This document shows positions 27,626 to 37,405 of a stretch of 64,000 bases of DNA, piece by piece; positions within the stretch are counted from its first letter, which is position 1; every line of letters starts with the position of its first letter. Location of the stretch: the NCBI GenBank assembly GCA_026416955.1, contig JAOAEE010000022.1, forward strand, positions 42,168 to 106,167, written 5' to 3'. The position numbers and the translations under genes were made by a program. This DNA comes from Ignavibacteria bacterium (GTDB taxonomy: Bacteria > Bacteroidota > Ignavibacteria > Kapaibacteriales > UBA2268). A model generated the notes under the pieces. It was not told the origin of the DNA. It was given only the letters and a program-made list of their open reading frames with translations, and did not search any database.

Positions 27626-29932
27626 ATGGCTTTAAGACAAGAATTAAAGGATGCAGAAAAAAACTGCATAGAACTCCAAGATTATATTGAATTGGCAAAT
27701 AAAGCATTGGAAGAACCAAAGGATATTGAATATGCAAAGGAAATTCTTTTTAAAGCTGAAGACGAATGTAAATTCCCGGATGAATTTGTTATTCTTGCCG
27801 AAGCATTTTCTAAAATTAACGAAACCAAAAAAGCAGAAGAATTATACGAAAGCGCAGAGGAAAATGCTTTTGAACCATTAGAATTTGCAAGAATTGCACA
27901 TAGCATCTACTTAACACTTAACTTAAAAGATAAGGCAATTGAACTTTATCAAAATTCCATCAAAGAAGCAAAAAAGTCTCAAGAATTGCTTGAAATTCTT
28001 CTTTTCATTCACAAAGACTTTCCCGAAAGCGATATTTATCATTCAATCCTATCAAAAATTTCTTCTCAAATTAAAAGCATCGAGGAATTAACAAAAATTT
28101 TAAACGAAATTTTAAGAAAAGATATAGATTTAGCAAAAGATATAGCAAAAAAATTTGAAAAAAATATTACAGGTATTCCAAACTTATGCAAGTTTGCAGA
28201 AATCGTTTTCGAACTATTTTCCGATAAACATTGGGCAATAAGCATTATAGAAGAATGTAATGAGGATGCAAAATTTACAAAAGAATTTATTTTACTTGCT
28301 AAAGCCTACCAAAAAATTGGTGAAACAGAAAGGGTTCCAGACTTACTTTCGCAAGCAAAGGATTACGCAACAAATAGTGACGAACTTTACGAAGTTGCAA
28401 TTGCAATTTGGGATTTAAAAAAAGATAGAGACGAAACTTCCACCCTTTTGCAAAAATCATACAAAAGTATAAAAGATAAAAACCAATTGAAAAATCTTAT
28501 AAAATTCGTAAAAGAAGAACTTCAAAATTATGAACTCAGTAAAAATATTATTGAATTTTTGCTAGAAAATTCAAACACGAATGAGGAGTTACTCAATAAT
28601 ATTCTTTTAGGTCACGAAATTTTAAAGGACTCAAATACAACAGAAGAAAATTTTCTACGAGCAATGTCCAAGATACAAGAACCAAAAGACTTAATCTTGT
28701 TTGGTTTAAATTTCAAAAATATTACTGAGCAAAAAGAAAAAGTCAAAATTTTCTTCGAAAAAGCATTTGATAATTCTATTAAATTTGAACATTTTGTTGA
28801 AGTTGCTAAGAACTATCAAAAAGAATTCGGAAAAGATGGGTTTTTGGAAAAATGTCTAATAAATGCGGAAGAAAAATCTAACACAACTACAGAGTTTTTA
28901 GAACTTAGCAAAATATATTTCGATTTACTCAATGATACCAATAAAGCTAAGGAATGCTTACAAAAAGCCGAAGAGGTGGTTACGTCATTGCAAGATATGA
29001 AATTGGTAAATGAATTAGCGAAAAAGTTTTTCTATGAAGATGAAAATTGGATTTTGGAAATAGAAGAAAAACTTAAGAAAAGAGAGTCCAATCAACAAAA
29101 ATATGATGAATTTTTGAAACTTGAAAAAGAAGCTAAATACCTAAGGGACTTGTTATTTCTTGTAGACAAAGCAATAACAGATTTAGATGATATTTATTAC
29201 GCAAAGAAACTTCTTCGAAAGGCGAACGAATTAATTGATAAACAAAATTTAAACATTGAAAACTATTATCTTCTATGTAAAAAAATTGTCGAAACAACGA
29301 AGGATGTAAATTGGGTAATTGCTGTCTTAGATAGTTTGTTCTATAATAGGATTAGATTTATTTATGAAATTCATCAACTTTTAGACTATGTTAAAGTATT
29401 ATTTGAGGATAAAGAAATTGCTAAAAGCATTACCGAGAAATATCTGAATGTTTGGCAAAGAAAGGTATTCGAACCACAAGATACAGTTAGATTTGCCAAA
29501 TTGCTTTTTTATTACAATTTTCCAACCCACGAAATTGAATCCTTTTTAGATAGTAGATTTAAAGAGGAAAATAACTTCCAAAATTTATTAATGTTGCTGG
29601 AATTTTGTTTAGATAAACATCTTCCCAATCTAGCTTCTAAAGTTGAAAATAAAATTTGGAATTCAACCCAAAATTCAAATGAATTTCTTTCTTTAATCTT
29701 AACTTTAAAAAAATATGGCTACTCCGAAGAAATTCTAAGATCAAAATTTGTAGAATATTTTAATAAAATTTCAAAACTAAAAGAGGTTATTATTTTTTTA
29801 GAAAACTCTCCACAAATTTTATATTATAAAGACTTAGTTGAACTTATCAAACTTGCAGAAACCAAATTTAGAATGCATAAAGAGCTATTTGAAAATATTC
29901 GAAAGATCATTCTTGAACAAAAGTATTGGTAA
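27626..29932 (+). CDS. Large cytosolic alpha-solenoid repeat protein with internal duplication
   Basis: 768 residues, no signal peptide or membrane segment, rich in Lys and Glu. It is built of degenerate helical repeats of about 33-37 residues with the pattern F-x-x-L-A-x-x-Y-x-x-I-x-x-T-x-K-A-x-x-x-L-x-x-A. Examples are FVILAEAFSKINETKKAEEL, FILLAKAYQKIGETERVPDL and FLELSKIYFDLLNDTNKAKE. Residues about 4-60 (LQDYIELANKALEEPKDIEY) match residues about 492-550 (LRDLLFLVDKAITDLDDIYY), so the protein looks like two duplicated halves. I do not recognise a named family beyond TPR/Sel1-like solenoids and see no catalytic motif. The adk ATG follows 14 bases after its stop, suggesting co-transcription. 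Confidence 0.75.
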   Translation: MALRQELKDAEKNCIELQDYIELANKALEEPKDIEYAKEILFKAEDECKFPDEFVILAEAFSKINETKKAEELYESAEENAFEPLEFARIAHSIYLTLNLKDKAIELYQNSIKEAKKSQELLEILLFIHKDFPESDIYHSILSKISSQIKSIEELTKILNEILRKDIDLAKDIAKKFEKNITGIPNLCKFAEIVFELFSDKHWAISIIEECNEDAKFTKEFILLAKAYQKIGETERVPDLLSQAKDYATNSDELYEVAIAIWDLKKDRDETSTLLQKSYKSIKDKNQLKNLIKFVKEELQNYELSKNIIEFLLENSNTNEELLNNILLGHEILKDSNTTEENFLRAMSKIQEPKDLILFGLNFKNITEQKEKVKIFFEKAFDNSIKFEHFVEVAKNYQKEFGKDGFLEKCLINAEEKSNTTTEFLELSKIYFDLLNDTNKAKECLQKAEEVVTSLQDMKLVNELAKKFFYEDENWILEIEEKLKKRESNQQKYDEFLKLEKEAKYLRDLLFLVDKAITDLDDIYYAKKLLRKANELIDKQNLNIENYYLLCKKIVETTKDVNWVIAVLDSLFYNRIRFIYEIHQLLDYVKVLFEDKEIAKSITEKYLNVWQRKVFEPQDTVRFAKLLFYYNFPTHEIESFLDSRFKEENNFQNLLMLLEFCLDKHLPNLASKVENKIWNSTQNSNEFLSLILTLKKYGYSEEILRSKFVEYFNKISKLKEVIIFLENSPQILYYKDLVELIKLAETKFRMHKELFENIRKIILEQKYW

Positions 29933-29946
29933 TAATTGGAGTTAGA

Positions 29947-30600
29947 ATGAGATTAATTTTTCTAGGTCCACCGGGTGCCGGTAAGGGTACTCAAGCAGAA
30001 TTAATTTGCCGCGATTTCCACATTAAACAATTATCGACTGGTGATTTATTACGCTTTCATCGTAAAGAAGGAACTGAATTAGGTAAAAAAGCTCAAGAAT
30101 TTATGGACAAAGGGGAACTTGTCCCAGACGAGTTGATAATTCAAATGATAAAAGAGGAACTTGAAAAACCAGAGTACAAAAATGGATATCTTTTAGATGG
30201 ATTTCCAAGAACAATTCCACAAGCAGAAGCGTTAGATGATTTACTCAAAGAACTAGGTCAAAAATTAAATGCAGTTTTGGTATTAGAGGTACCTTCCGGA
30301 GAACTTGTAACAAGGATTACTGCAAGAAGGACTTGCAAAGTTTGTGGCAAAGTCTACCATCTAGTTTATAATCCACCAAGAGTTAATGGAATTTGTGACA
30401 TTGACGGGGGAGAATTATTTCAACGCACTGACGATAACGAAGAGACAGTAAAAAATCGCCTTGCAGTTTACGAAAGCCAAACTAAACCCCTTGTCGAATA
30501 TTACGAGAAAAAAGGTCTCACTTACAGAATTGATGGGATTGGAAAAATAGAAGAGATTTACAAAAAAATAAAAGAAATTTTAGAAAAAACCATAGAATAA
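29947..30600 (+). CDS. adk: Adenylate kinase (zinc-lid type)
   Basis: 217 residues from ATG 29947, with GGAG five bases upstream; in-frame codons further upstream are outside the family. It interconverts AMP + ATP and 2 ADP. P-loop LGPPGAGKGTQAE, AMP-binding QLSTGDLLR and LLDGFPRTIPQA, and lid start RITARRTCKVCGKVYH. The lid has Cys130, Cys133, Cys150 and Asp153, a CCCD zinc site like that of Gram-positive long-form enzymes. It follows the solenoid gene closely and is convergent with rho (14-base gap). Confidence 0.97.
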   Translation: MRLIFLGPPGAGKGTQAELICRDFHIKQLSTGDLLRFHRKEGTELGKKAQEFMDKGELVPDELIIQMIKEELEKPEYKNGYLLDGFPRTIPQAEALDDLLKELGQKLNAVLVLEVPSGELVTRITARRTCKVCGKVYHLVYNPPRVNGICDIDGGELFQRTDDNEETVKNRLAVYESQTKPLVEYYEKKGLTYRIDGIGKIEEIYKKIKEILEKTIE

Positions 30601-30614
30601 TTTCAAAAGAATAT

Positions 30615-31934
30615 TTAGGAACTCATAGATTGCAAAAAGTCCCTATTCGACTTGGTTCCTTTCATTTTACTCAAGAGAAATTCCATTGCTTCAACTGGTT
30701 GCATTTCACTTAATACTTTTCGAAGAATCCAAACTCTGTTCAACTCTTCTGGACTTAGCAGCAATTCTTCTTTTCGAGTACCACTCCGATTTACATCGAT
30801 GGCCGGGAATATTCGCCTGTCCGAAATCTTTCTATCGAGAACCAATTCCATATTGCCCGTACCTTTAAACTCCTCGAAAATTACTTCATCCATCCTACTT
30901 CCAGTTTCAATAAGTGCAGTAGCAATGATGGTCAACGAGCCACCTTCTTCTATATTTCGAGCAGCACCAAAAAATCTTTTGGGTTTATGTAATGCATTTG
31001 CATCGACACCACCAGAAAGGATTTTTCCAGAGTGTGGGGTTACTGTATTGCTTGCTCTTGCTAGACGAGTCAAAGAATCAAGCAAAATAACCACATCAAG
31101 TTTGGCCTCGACAAGGCGCTTGGCTTTTTCCAATACCATATCTGCAACTTGCATATGTCTTTCGGGTGGTTCATCAAAAGTGGAAGATATGATTTCTGCT
31201 TTAACAGAACGCTCCATATCGGTAACTTCTTCTGGTCTTTCATCGATAAGTAAAATTATCAACTTTATTTCTGGATGGTTTCTGACAATTGCATTTGCCA
31301 TTTGTTGCAAAAGAATTGTTTTTCCTGATTTGGGTGGAGCAACAATCAAACCTCGCTGACCTTTACCAATTGGGCATAGCAAATTCACAATTCTCATAGA
31401 ATAATCTGTGGGCGTCGTTTCCAAATTAATTCTTCTAATTGGATATGTCGGTGTCAAATTATCAAATAGTGGTCTATCCCGAAGTAATTCTGGTTCAAGA
31501 TAATTTACACTTTCGACTTTGAGTAAAGCATAATACCGTTCCCCTTCCTTAGGAGGCCTAACTTGACCACGAATAGTATCACCTGTCCTCAATCCAAAAC
31601 GCTTAATTTGCGAAGGAGAAACATAGACATCATCTGGTGAGTTAAGATAATTGTAATCAGCAGACCTTAGGAACCCATATCCATCGGGAAGAACCTCCAA
31701 CACACCAGTAGCACTTAAAATTCCTTCCTCGACAGAATCTTTCCCTTTTGTTTGTGTTTGAGTTTCGAGTATTTTTAATATTAATTCCTGCTTTCGCAAG
31801 TCGGAAAAATTAGTTATTCCAAGCGACTTGGCAATTGCAGTTAATTCGGCAATTTTTTTCGATTTCAGTACTTCGATATCAATTAAATCCTTCACAGAAG
31901 GAGCATTATTTCCATTGGTTTTAGAAGTGGGCAT
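30615..31934 (-). CDS. rho: Transcription termination factor Rho
   Basis: 439 residues. Rho_N three-helix domain (about 15-60, [20 protein letters not shown]), cold-shock-like RNA-binding domain (about 70-145, [33 protein letters not shown]), then the RecA-type ATPase: Walker [17 protein letters not shown], Walker [16 protein letters not shown]-loop [14 protein letters not shown] and the R-loop region [19 protein letters not shown]. Hexameric helicase ending transcripts that lack hairpin terminators. This is relevant here because most convergent gene ends in the window show no hairpin. It is divergent from the FtsL-like gene (156-base gap). Confidence 0.98.
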   Translation of the reverse strand: MPTSKTNGNNAPSVKDLIDIEVLKSKKIAELTAIAKSLGITNFSDLRKQELILKILETQTQTKGKDSVEEGILSATGVLEVLPDGYGFLRSADYNYLNSPDDVYVSPSQIKRFGLRTGDTIRGQVRPPKEGERYYALLKVESVNYLEPELLRDRPLFDNLTPTYPIRRINLETTPTDYSMRIVNLLCPIGKGQRGLIVAPPKSGKTILLQQMANAIVRNHPEIKLIILLIDERPEEVTDMERSVKAEIISSTFDEPPERHMQVADMVLEKAKRLVEAKLDVVILLDSLTRLARASNTVTPHSGKILSGGVDANALHKPKRFFGAARNIEEGGSLTIIATALIETGSRMDEVIFEEFKGTGNMELVLDRKISDRRIFPAIDVNRSGTRKEELLLSPEELNRVWILRKVLSEMQPVEAMEFLLSKMKGTKSNRDFLQSMSS

Positions 31935-32090
31935 ATTTATACCTCCAATTGTTATTTTCTATTTCAATTATTATTAGAAGAGAATTAAGAAACATAATTA
32001 ATAAGGAACATAATTAATATAAACATTTACATTTTTTAAAAAATAATTTTTATATTTTGCTTACATTTTAAAAACGAAAATAGTAAAAAA

Positions 32091-32396
32091 ATGTTTGAAA
32101 AGCAAAAGAATTGGCTCAAAATTTTACTATTAATAGCACTGATAGGATTTTTATTCATTCTTTATGTAAACAATGTAATTAATATTAAAAGGATTGCCAA
32201 AGAAAATTTAGAACTAAAAGAAAACTATCTTGGAATAAAAGAAATTAACCTTTTATTGACAAAGAAAATTAACGAAATGGAAGAGCCAGAAAAAATCATT
32301 GAAAACGCTATTAATAAATTAGGTATGAAGTTTCCTGAAAAGAAGCCAGTAGTATTACAAAAAAATCATAAAAAGGGGTTACCCAAAAAAGGGTAA
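32091..32396 (+). CDS. FtsL/DivIC-like single-pass membrane protein
   Basis: 101 residues with a short cytosolic start (MFEKQKNW), one membrane helix (ILLLIALIGFLFILYVNNVI) and a coiled coil (about 38-75, IAKENLELKENYLGIKEINL). It ends with LGMKFPEKKPVVLQ, close to the end of FtsL-type proteins (AxxxLGMxxPxxxxVV). FtsL and DivIC/FtsB form the divisome bridge to FtsW/FtsI. It is not in a division/cell-wall cluster, so the name is tentative. Its last codons lie in the hairpin at 32374-32401, which is also the terminator of the opposite susCD operon. Confidence 0.65.
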   Translation: MFEKQKNWLKILLLIALIGFLFILYVNNVINIKRIAKENLELKENYLGIKEINLLLTKKINEMEEPEKIIENAINKLGMKFPEKKPVVLQKNHKKGLPKKG

Positions 32397-32401
32397 CCCC
32401 T
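32374..32401 (-). terminator. Intrinsic terminator of susC-susD, inside the end of the FtsL-like gene
   Basis: Inverted repeat AGGGGTTACCC / GGGTAACCCCT: arms 32374-32384 and 32391-32401, loop of six A (T on the minus strand). Read on the minus strand it starts 8 bases past the susD stop and is followed by TTTTTATGATTTTTTT, a good rho-independent terminator. On the plus strand no long T run follows, so it serves mainly susCD. Confidence 0.85.
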
Positions 32402-32408
32402 AAGTTTC

Positions 32409-33779
32409 TTAAGGATTCCAGAAAGTCTTATCCCACCAAAGTTTCTCGGTGAAAATAAAATCTGGATTTTGGAAATTCGGTGCAACTGCTTTGACATTTT
32501 CAAAGTTATAAAGGCGTTCAGATTGTGGATAAGGAAATCTGCGTGGAATTGGCTTATCGCTTCGAACAGGTGTCAGAACTGGCAAACCAGTCCTTCGCCA
32601 GTCGGTGTAAACTTCTGGAGAGAAAAAGCAAGCAATATACTTTTGCTCAAGAATATTTGCCAATGAAATATTGTTTTCTCCAACATCGATTGTTGTTTGC
32701 CCCCAATAAGTTTGTGCATCAGAGTCTTTCACTCCAACTTTCTTCATAGAAGCTAAGATACCCTCTTTGTATGCATTATACGCAGCGGTTTTGTTCCCTT
32801 TGGCAAATTGACATTCTGCTTCAATGAATTTTGCTTCAACATATGTAATAAATGGAACGGGAGAATTTATACTTGCATAAAATGGACCTAATGGAGAGTC
32901 CTTAGAATATTTACCACTATCGTCCGTCTTGGCAAAAAATGGTCTTCTTGGATCATTATATTTGTTCATCAACTCCATCAATTTGGGTCCCATATGCACA
33001 TCCCCACGCTGCACATCAAACTGGTAAAGTGGGTTCGCTTCGGTCTCTTTATCTGTGAAATTCATCTGAAGGTCATCATCGTTGCTTGTAAAACCACTTT
33101 GTAAAGCAACAAGAGCTTCATCGTATTTTTTCAGGTGTAGATAATATCGGGCTTTAAGTGTATAAGCTGCCTTTATCCATTTTGCTGTTTTACCACCATA
33201 CATAAAATCATCTGCACCGGGTTTGAACAAACTAGTAGTCGCTTTAAGGTTATTAATAGCATCATCAAGTAAGCTAAATATACTATTATAAATTTTTTCT
33301 TGGGTGTCGTATTTAGGCGTCAATTTTCCAGTTCCTTTAAAAGCATCGGAATATGGAATGTCGCCCATAAGGTCTGTCCACATACCCAAACTAAATGCCA
33401 TTAGGATTTGGGCAATTCCTTTGTAATGTGGGGATTGTAATTCGTCTGCTTTTTTCATTAAAACATACAAGTCCATCATTGGTCCTGCATACATAGTGTT
33501 CCAAGCATTGCTAATGTCATCTTCTTTAAAGGTATAATTGTAAATCCCTTGATGTTGTCTATTCCAGCCATAGAACTGTTGGGTAAAACAACCAACAAAC
33601 CTACCAATATCCCCACCAAGAACATAAGCAATTCCAACTTGGGTAGTTGGGAGTATTGTTTTCATTGGAACATCGGAAGGGCTTGTTGGGTCAACATTTA
33701 GGTTAGTATCTATCCAACTATCGCAAGAGAAGAGTAAAAGTGTCATTCCAATTATCGTTAAAAATACTTTTATTTTCAT
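32409..33779 (-). CDS. SusD/RagB-like outer-membrane nutrient-binding lipoprotein
   Basis: 456 residues. Lipoprotein signal with lipobox LLFSC at residues 15-19, followed by DSWIDTNLNVDPTSPSDVP, the usual start of the SusD-like_2 group. Internal helices of SusD type are visible: QILMAFSLGMWTDLMGDIPY, AFKGTGKLTPKYDTQEKIY, and the end ENISLANILEQK-like stretch with IACFFSPEVYTDWRRTG and RRFPYPQSERLYN. It forms the lid of the SusC channel and binds the substrate (glycan or peptide). It is 25 bases downstream of susC, in the same operon, with a strong terminator after it. No glycosidase is attached, so the substrate is unknown. Confidence 0.93.
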   Translation of the reverse strand: MKIKVFLTIIGMTLLLFSCDSWIDTNLNVDPTSPSDVPMKTILPTTQVGIAYVLGGDIGRFVGCFTQQFYGWNRQHQGIYNYTFKEDDISNAWNTMYAGPMMDLYVLMKKADELQSPHYKGIAQILMAFSLGMWTDLMGDIPYSDAFKGTGKLTPKYDTQEKIYNSIFSLLDDAINNLKATTSLFKPGADDFMYGGKTAKWIKAAYTLKARYYLHLKKYDEALVALQSGFTSNDDDLQMNFTDKETEANPLYQFDVQRGDVHMGPKLMELMNKYNDPRRPFFAKTDDSGKYSKDSPLGPFYASINSPVPFITYVEAKFIEAECQFAKGNKTAAYNAYKEGILASMKKVGVKDSDAQTYWGQTTIDVGENNISLANILEQKYIACFFSPEVYTDWRRTGLPVLTPVRSDKPIPRRFPYPQSERLYNFENVKAVAPNFQNPDFIFTEKLWWDKTFWNP

Positions 33780-33804
33780 AATTTTCTCCCAATTGTTAAA
33801 CTAA

Positions 33805-36800
33805 TTAAAAATCAACAGTAATAGTAAAGTTGTAGCTTCGAACACCGGGCATATTGAAATAGTCCAATCCTTGTGCACTATAAGCACCCATTAAGTTAGT
33901 TTCGGGGTCAACACCGGTGTACTTAGTACTTAACCATAGATTTCGCCCAGTAAAGGTGAGGATAATATTCGAGAAAGGAGTATAATCTACAATAGTTTTA
34001 GGCAAAGTATAGGAAAGGCTTAGCTCTCGTAAACGTATCCAGCCGGCATCTTCTACAAAATCTTCTGTATTACTTCCAAAGAAACCATTTCCATTTCCGA
34101 ATGCAATCCAATTTTGGTCGATAGTAACTTCAATATCATTTTTCCCAGAAACAACCAAGTTACCATTTTGGTCGTAATGACCTTTTACACCTGAAAACAC
34201 CTTTTTATAATTTCGGTTTTCGGTATCCTTATGTGTTCCAAAATAATACAAAGCACTTTTAGTTCCATTCCACATCTTACCGCCTTTCTTTATGTCAATT
34301 AAAAACGATAAGGACAAGCCTTTCCAACTAATTGAATTTCTTAATCCAAGCAACCAATCTGGATTGGAACTACCAAAATCCTTCTCGTTATTTGCATCTA
34401 AGATTGGGAAACCATATTCCTCGCTATTTGGGTCATCATTAATAACCACTTCACCGGTTTGTGGGTCGCGAACCCAACCAAAACCAAATATTGAACCATA
34501 AGGTTTACCAGCAACAATTCTAATAGATGAACCTTCGAAACCACCTAAGAAAATATTGTCAATACCTTCATATAATTCGTCGACCATATTCTTGTTCGTA
34601 GAAAAGTTCAGATTAATATCCCATCGTAAATCAGCAGTATTAATTGGGGTAACATTCAAAACTGCTTCGAACCCTTTATTGGAAATTTGGCCAGCATTGA
34701 AAACAGTTGCATAGTAACCTGTTGAACGAGCAATTGGAACGCTAAATATTTGGTCTTTACTCACTGAATTATAATATGTCAAATCTAAAGAGAGAAGATT
34801 ATCAAATAAAGCAAAGTTAAATCCAATTTCCCAAGATGTGGTTTTTTCGGGACGGAGTTTATCATTACCTAAAACATCTCCAGTTACAAATCCAACTTGA
34901 CCATTGAATGGGAAAGATACTCCGTTGGTATACCCATCCGCGTAAGAGCCTTGAATAAATGGAGTTGTTGTAGAGTACATTGGCGCATCTTTACCAACAA
35001 CAGCGTAATTGAAACGAACTTTACCAAAATTTAAGAAAGTTTTTTCAAATATATCCTTAAATAGAGTTGTATAAACAATACTAAAGCTTCCTTGGCCATA
35101 CCAGAATGAATTATTATCTTTTGGTAATGTTGTCGACATATCGTTTCTAATTGAACCATTGAAATATAACCACTCTTTATAGTCCAAGGTTAAATCACCA
35201 TAGAAACCAAGCCTTCTCAGTTTGCCTCTTGACTCACGAACAATTTGGCTGGTTGAATTTGAAATGTGGTAGAAGTCTGGAACAATTAAACCATCTCCTT
35301 GAACATAAAGAGAACTACCAATAGATTGGTAAAGATTGTTACCAAGCATTAGTTTTCCTACTAGGTCATCAGTTAAGTTGTAGTTGAAAGACAAAATTAA
35401 GTCAGATGTTAGGTCGTTACTATAAAGTTCGTGGTTAAATATTTGACCAGCTGGTGCATTTCGGGAGTTAATTGCAAATTCTTGTTTTCTCTTGTCAAAG
35501 TAAATATCTGCACCAAGCCTATACATTAAATCGATATTTGGATTGAAGTAGTAATTTAATTGAATATTTCCAATGAATCTGTCTACATCATCGAAAAATG
35601 GTGATTTTGCAATTGTCCAATATGGATTATCATAACCACCCCCACCACGATAATTTCTTTGTGTTCCATCGGGAAACATATAAGCATCGGGATGGTTGTA
35701 TGCATCCTTACCGTAACCATTAGAATTATCGAAAGTAATTGGGGTTCTTAATAAACCTAACATAACACCTGAAATATTACTTCCCTGTTGGGCTCTCCTA
35801 CCTCCAGAATTTGTGTAGGAGATATTTCCAGATGCTTTAAGTTTCGAAGAAATTCTCGCTTCTCCATTAAATCTAACAGATTGGCGTGAAAAATTAGTTA
35901 ATGGAACAATTCCATTAGATTTTGAGTTTGACAATGAAAGATAAAATGCTCCAAAATCAGTTCCACCAGCCATAGAAAGATTCTGGGTGTTAGTCATCCC
36001 AGTGATAAAGAAATTGTTAAGATTGTCGTATGGTTCAACTTTTTTAAATCTAGATGGGTTATTGACACTATCTGCAAAATACTTCCCAACTAAATTTCCA
36101 TATTTGTTAAATTTATTTGTGCTTTGCAAATCCCAGTATAAAGTATCTATATTTGCTCCCCAACTTCTCGGTTCATTTGCTCCTGGTTGTCGAAAGGCAC
36201 CATTTAATCCTTGTGTAAATTTGTATTGCAATTCTGGAAGTTTATTCACTTCTTCCAAACTTGTTGTAGCAGAGAAGGTTACATTAATTCTATCACTTAC
36301 AACAGCACTTCCTTTCTTTGTGGTAATTACAATTGCACCATTAGATGCTCGAATTCCGTACAATGCAGTTGCAGCAGGACCTTTCAATATCGTCACAGAA
36401 GCAATATCATCTGGGTTTAGGTCAATTGCTCGATTTGAATAAGCAACACCTGCCAGAAGGTTATTTGTCCCATTATCTGGGTTACCACTATATGACATTG
36501 AGTTATCAATTGGGATACCATCAACGACAAATAAAGGTTGATTTCCACCTAAGAACGAATTTTGCCCTCGAATCTGTATATAGGCAGATGCACCGGGAAC
36601 CCCAGTAGAATTAATAACCTGTACACCTGCAACTTTTCCGGTTATAGAGTTAATAATATTAGTCACTCTCGATTCTGATACAATATTTCCGCTTACCTCT
36701 TCAAATGCATAGCCAATTGATTTTTTCTCCCTCTCCAGACCAATAGCTGTGACAACAACTTCTTCGGTAAGAAGTTTATCCTCCTCTAGGGTTACTGAAA

Positions 36801-37071
36801 AATAATCTTTGCCTGCGATAGGAACTTCTTTAGTTTTCATTCCAACACGACGAAAGACAAGAGTTTTGGCTGTAGAAGGCACACGTATCGAAAATGTGCC
36901 ATCATTTTTTGTAAAGGTGCCAATAGCAGTACCTTTAACAAGTACTGTAACTCCCGAAAGAGCATTTCCATTTTCATCAGTTACTTTCCCAGTAACTACT
37001 TTGTCTTGGGAAAGAGCAACTGTGGAAAAGGAAAACAAAACCAAAAATAAGGAATAAATTAATTTTTTCAT
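33805..37071 (-). CDS. SusC/RagA-like TonB-dependent outer-membrane transporter
   Basis: 1088 residues from ATG 37071, with GGGAG just upstream; the open frame extends eight codons further, but MKKLIYSLFLVLFSFSTVALS is the signal peptide. Then comes a carboxypeptidase-D-like plug extension (about 25-105, VVTGKVTDENGNALSGVTVL), the TonB box region (EEVVVTAIG), the plug domain (KVAGVQVINSTGVPG, QPLFVVDGIPIDNS, ILKGPAATALYGIRASNGAI) and a 22-strand barrel ending MPGVRSYNFTITVDF. The energised transporter imports what the SusD partner binds. It starts the susCD operon. No sigma/anti-sigma regulator is adjacent. Confidence 0.96.
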   Translation of the reverse strand: MKKLIYSLFLVLFSFSTVALSQDKVVTGKVTDENGNALSGVTVLVKGTAIGTFTKNDGTFSIRVPSTAKTLVFRRVGMKTKEVPIAGKDYFSVTLEEDKLLTEEVVVTAIGLEREKKSIGYAFEEVSGNIVSESRVTNIINSITGKVAGVQVINSTGVPGASAYIQIRGQNSFLGGNQPLFVVDGIPIDNSMSYSGNPDNGTNNLLAGVAYSNRAIDLNPDDIASVTILKGPAATALYGIRASNGAIVITTKKGSAVVSDRINVTFSATTSLEEVNKLPELQYKFTQGLNGAFRQPGANEPRSWGANIDTLYWDLQSTNKFNKYGNLVGKYFADSVNNPSRFKKVEPYDNLNNFFITGMTNTQNLSMAGGTDFGAFYLSLSNSKSNGIVPLTNFSRQSVRFNGEARISSKLKASGNISYTNSGGRRAQQGSNISGVMLGLLRTPITFDNSNGYGKDAYNHPDAYMFPDGTQRNYRGGGGYDNPYWTIAKSPFFDDVDRFIGNIQLNYYFNPNIDLMYRLGADIYFDKRKQEFAINSRNAPAGQIFNHELYSNDLTSDLILSFNYNLTDDLVGKLMLGNNLYQSIGSSLYVQGDGLIVPDFYHISNSTSQIVRESRGKLRRLGFYGDLTLDYKEWLYFNGSIRNDMSTTLPKDNNSFWYGQGSFSIVYTTLFKDIFEKTFLNFGKVRFNYAVVGKDAPMYSTTTPFIQGSYADGYTNGVSFPFNGQVGFVTGDVLGNDKLRPEKTTSWEIGFNFALFDNLLSLDLTYYNSVSKDQIFSVPIARSTGYYATVFNAGQISNKGFEAVLNVTPINTADLRWDINLNFSTNKNMVDELYEGIDNIFLGGFEGSSIRIVAGKPYGSIFGFGWVRDPQTGEVVINDDPNSEEYGFPILDANNEKDFGSSNPDWLLGLRNSISWKGLSLSFLIDIKKGGKMWNGTKSALYYFGTHKDTENRNYKKVFSGVKGHYDQNGNLVVSGKNDIEVTIDQNWIAFGNGNGFFGSNTEDFVEDAGWIRLRELSLSYTLPKTIVDYTPFSNIILTFTGRNLWLSTKYTGVDPETNLMGAYSAQGLDYFNMPGVRSYNFTITVDF

Positions 37072-37405
37072 ACTCCCACAACCATTATTTAACATAACAA
37101 TTAAAGAATATCACGAAAATGGAATAGATTGTAAAAGCAAAGCAAAAAAATTTTCTGAACGAAAGTTAGGTTTGTCGCGAATTTGGAAGCCAAAGAAACG
37201 ATTAATCAACATATGCAACCCCCATAATTATTGGTAAAATCAAGATTGGTGTATTGTTTGTAAGAAACTTCTTGCTCAAAATCTTTTTTGAAATAACTTT
37301 CATCAACTTCTTAGTTGTGTCTTAGTCAAATTAATCATTATTAAACAAAATTGCAAATTTTTTTTAACAATTTTCTATTTATTTGAAACATTGAGATTTA
37401 TTACA
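37072..37405. other. Non-coding region upstream of susC, nothing definite
   Basis: 334 bases between the susC start and the stop of the aspartic-protease-like gene, both on the minus strand. It should hold the susCD promoter. I see no open frame with coding character, no tRNA, no clear riboswitch fold and no convincing terminator. The sequence is AT-rich, with a T run around 37359-37366. Confidence 0.5.

Noticed and set aside
37072..37405. Possible riboswitch (for example cobalamin) in front of the TonB-dependent receptor gene
   Set aside because: I could not find the conserved box sequences or a convincing fold, and the SusC-type receptor pairs with SusD, not with a cobalamin system.
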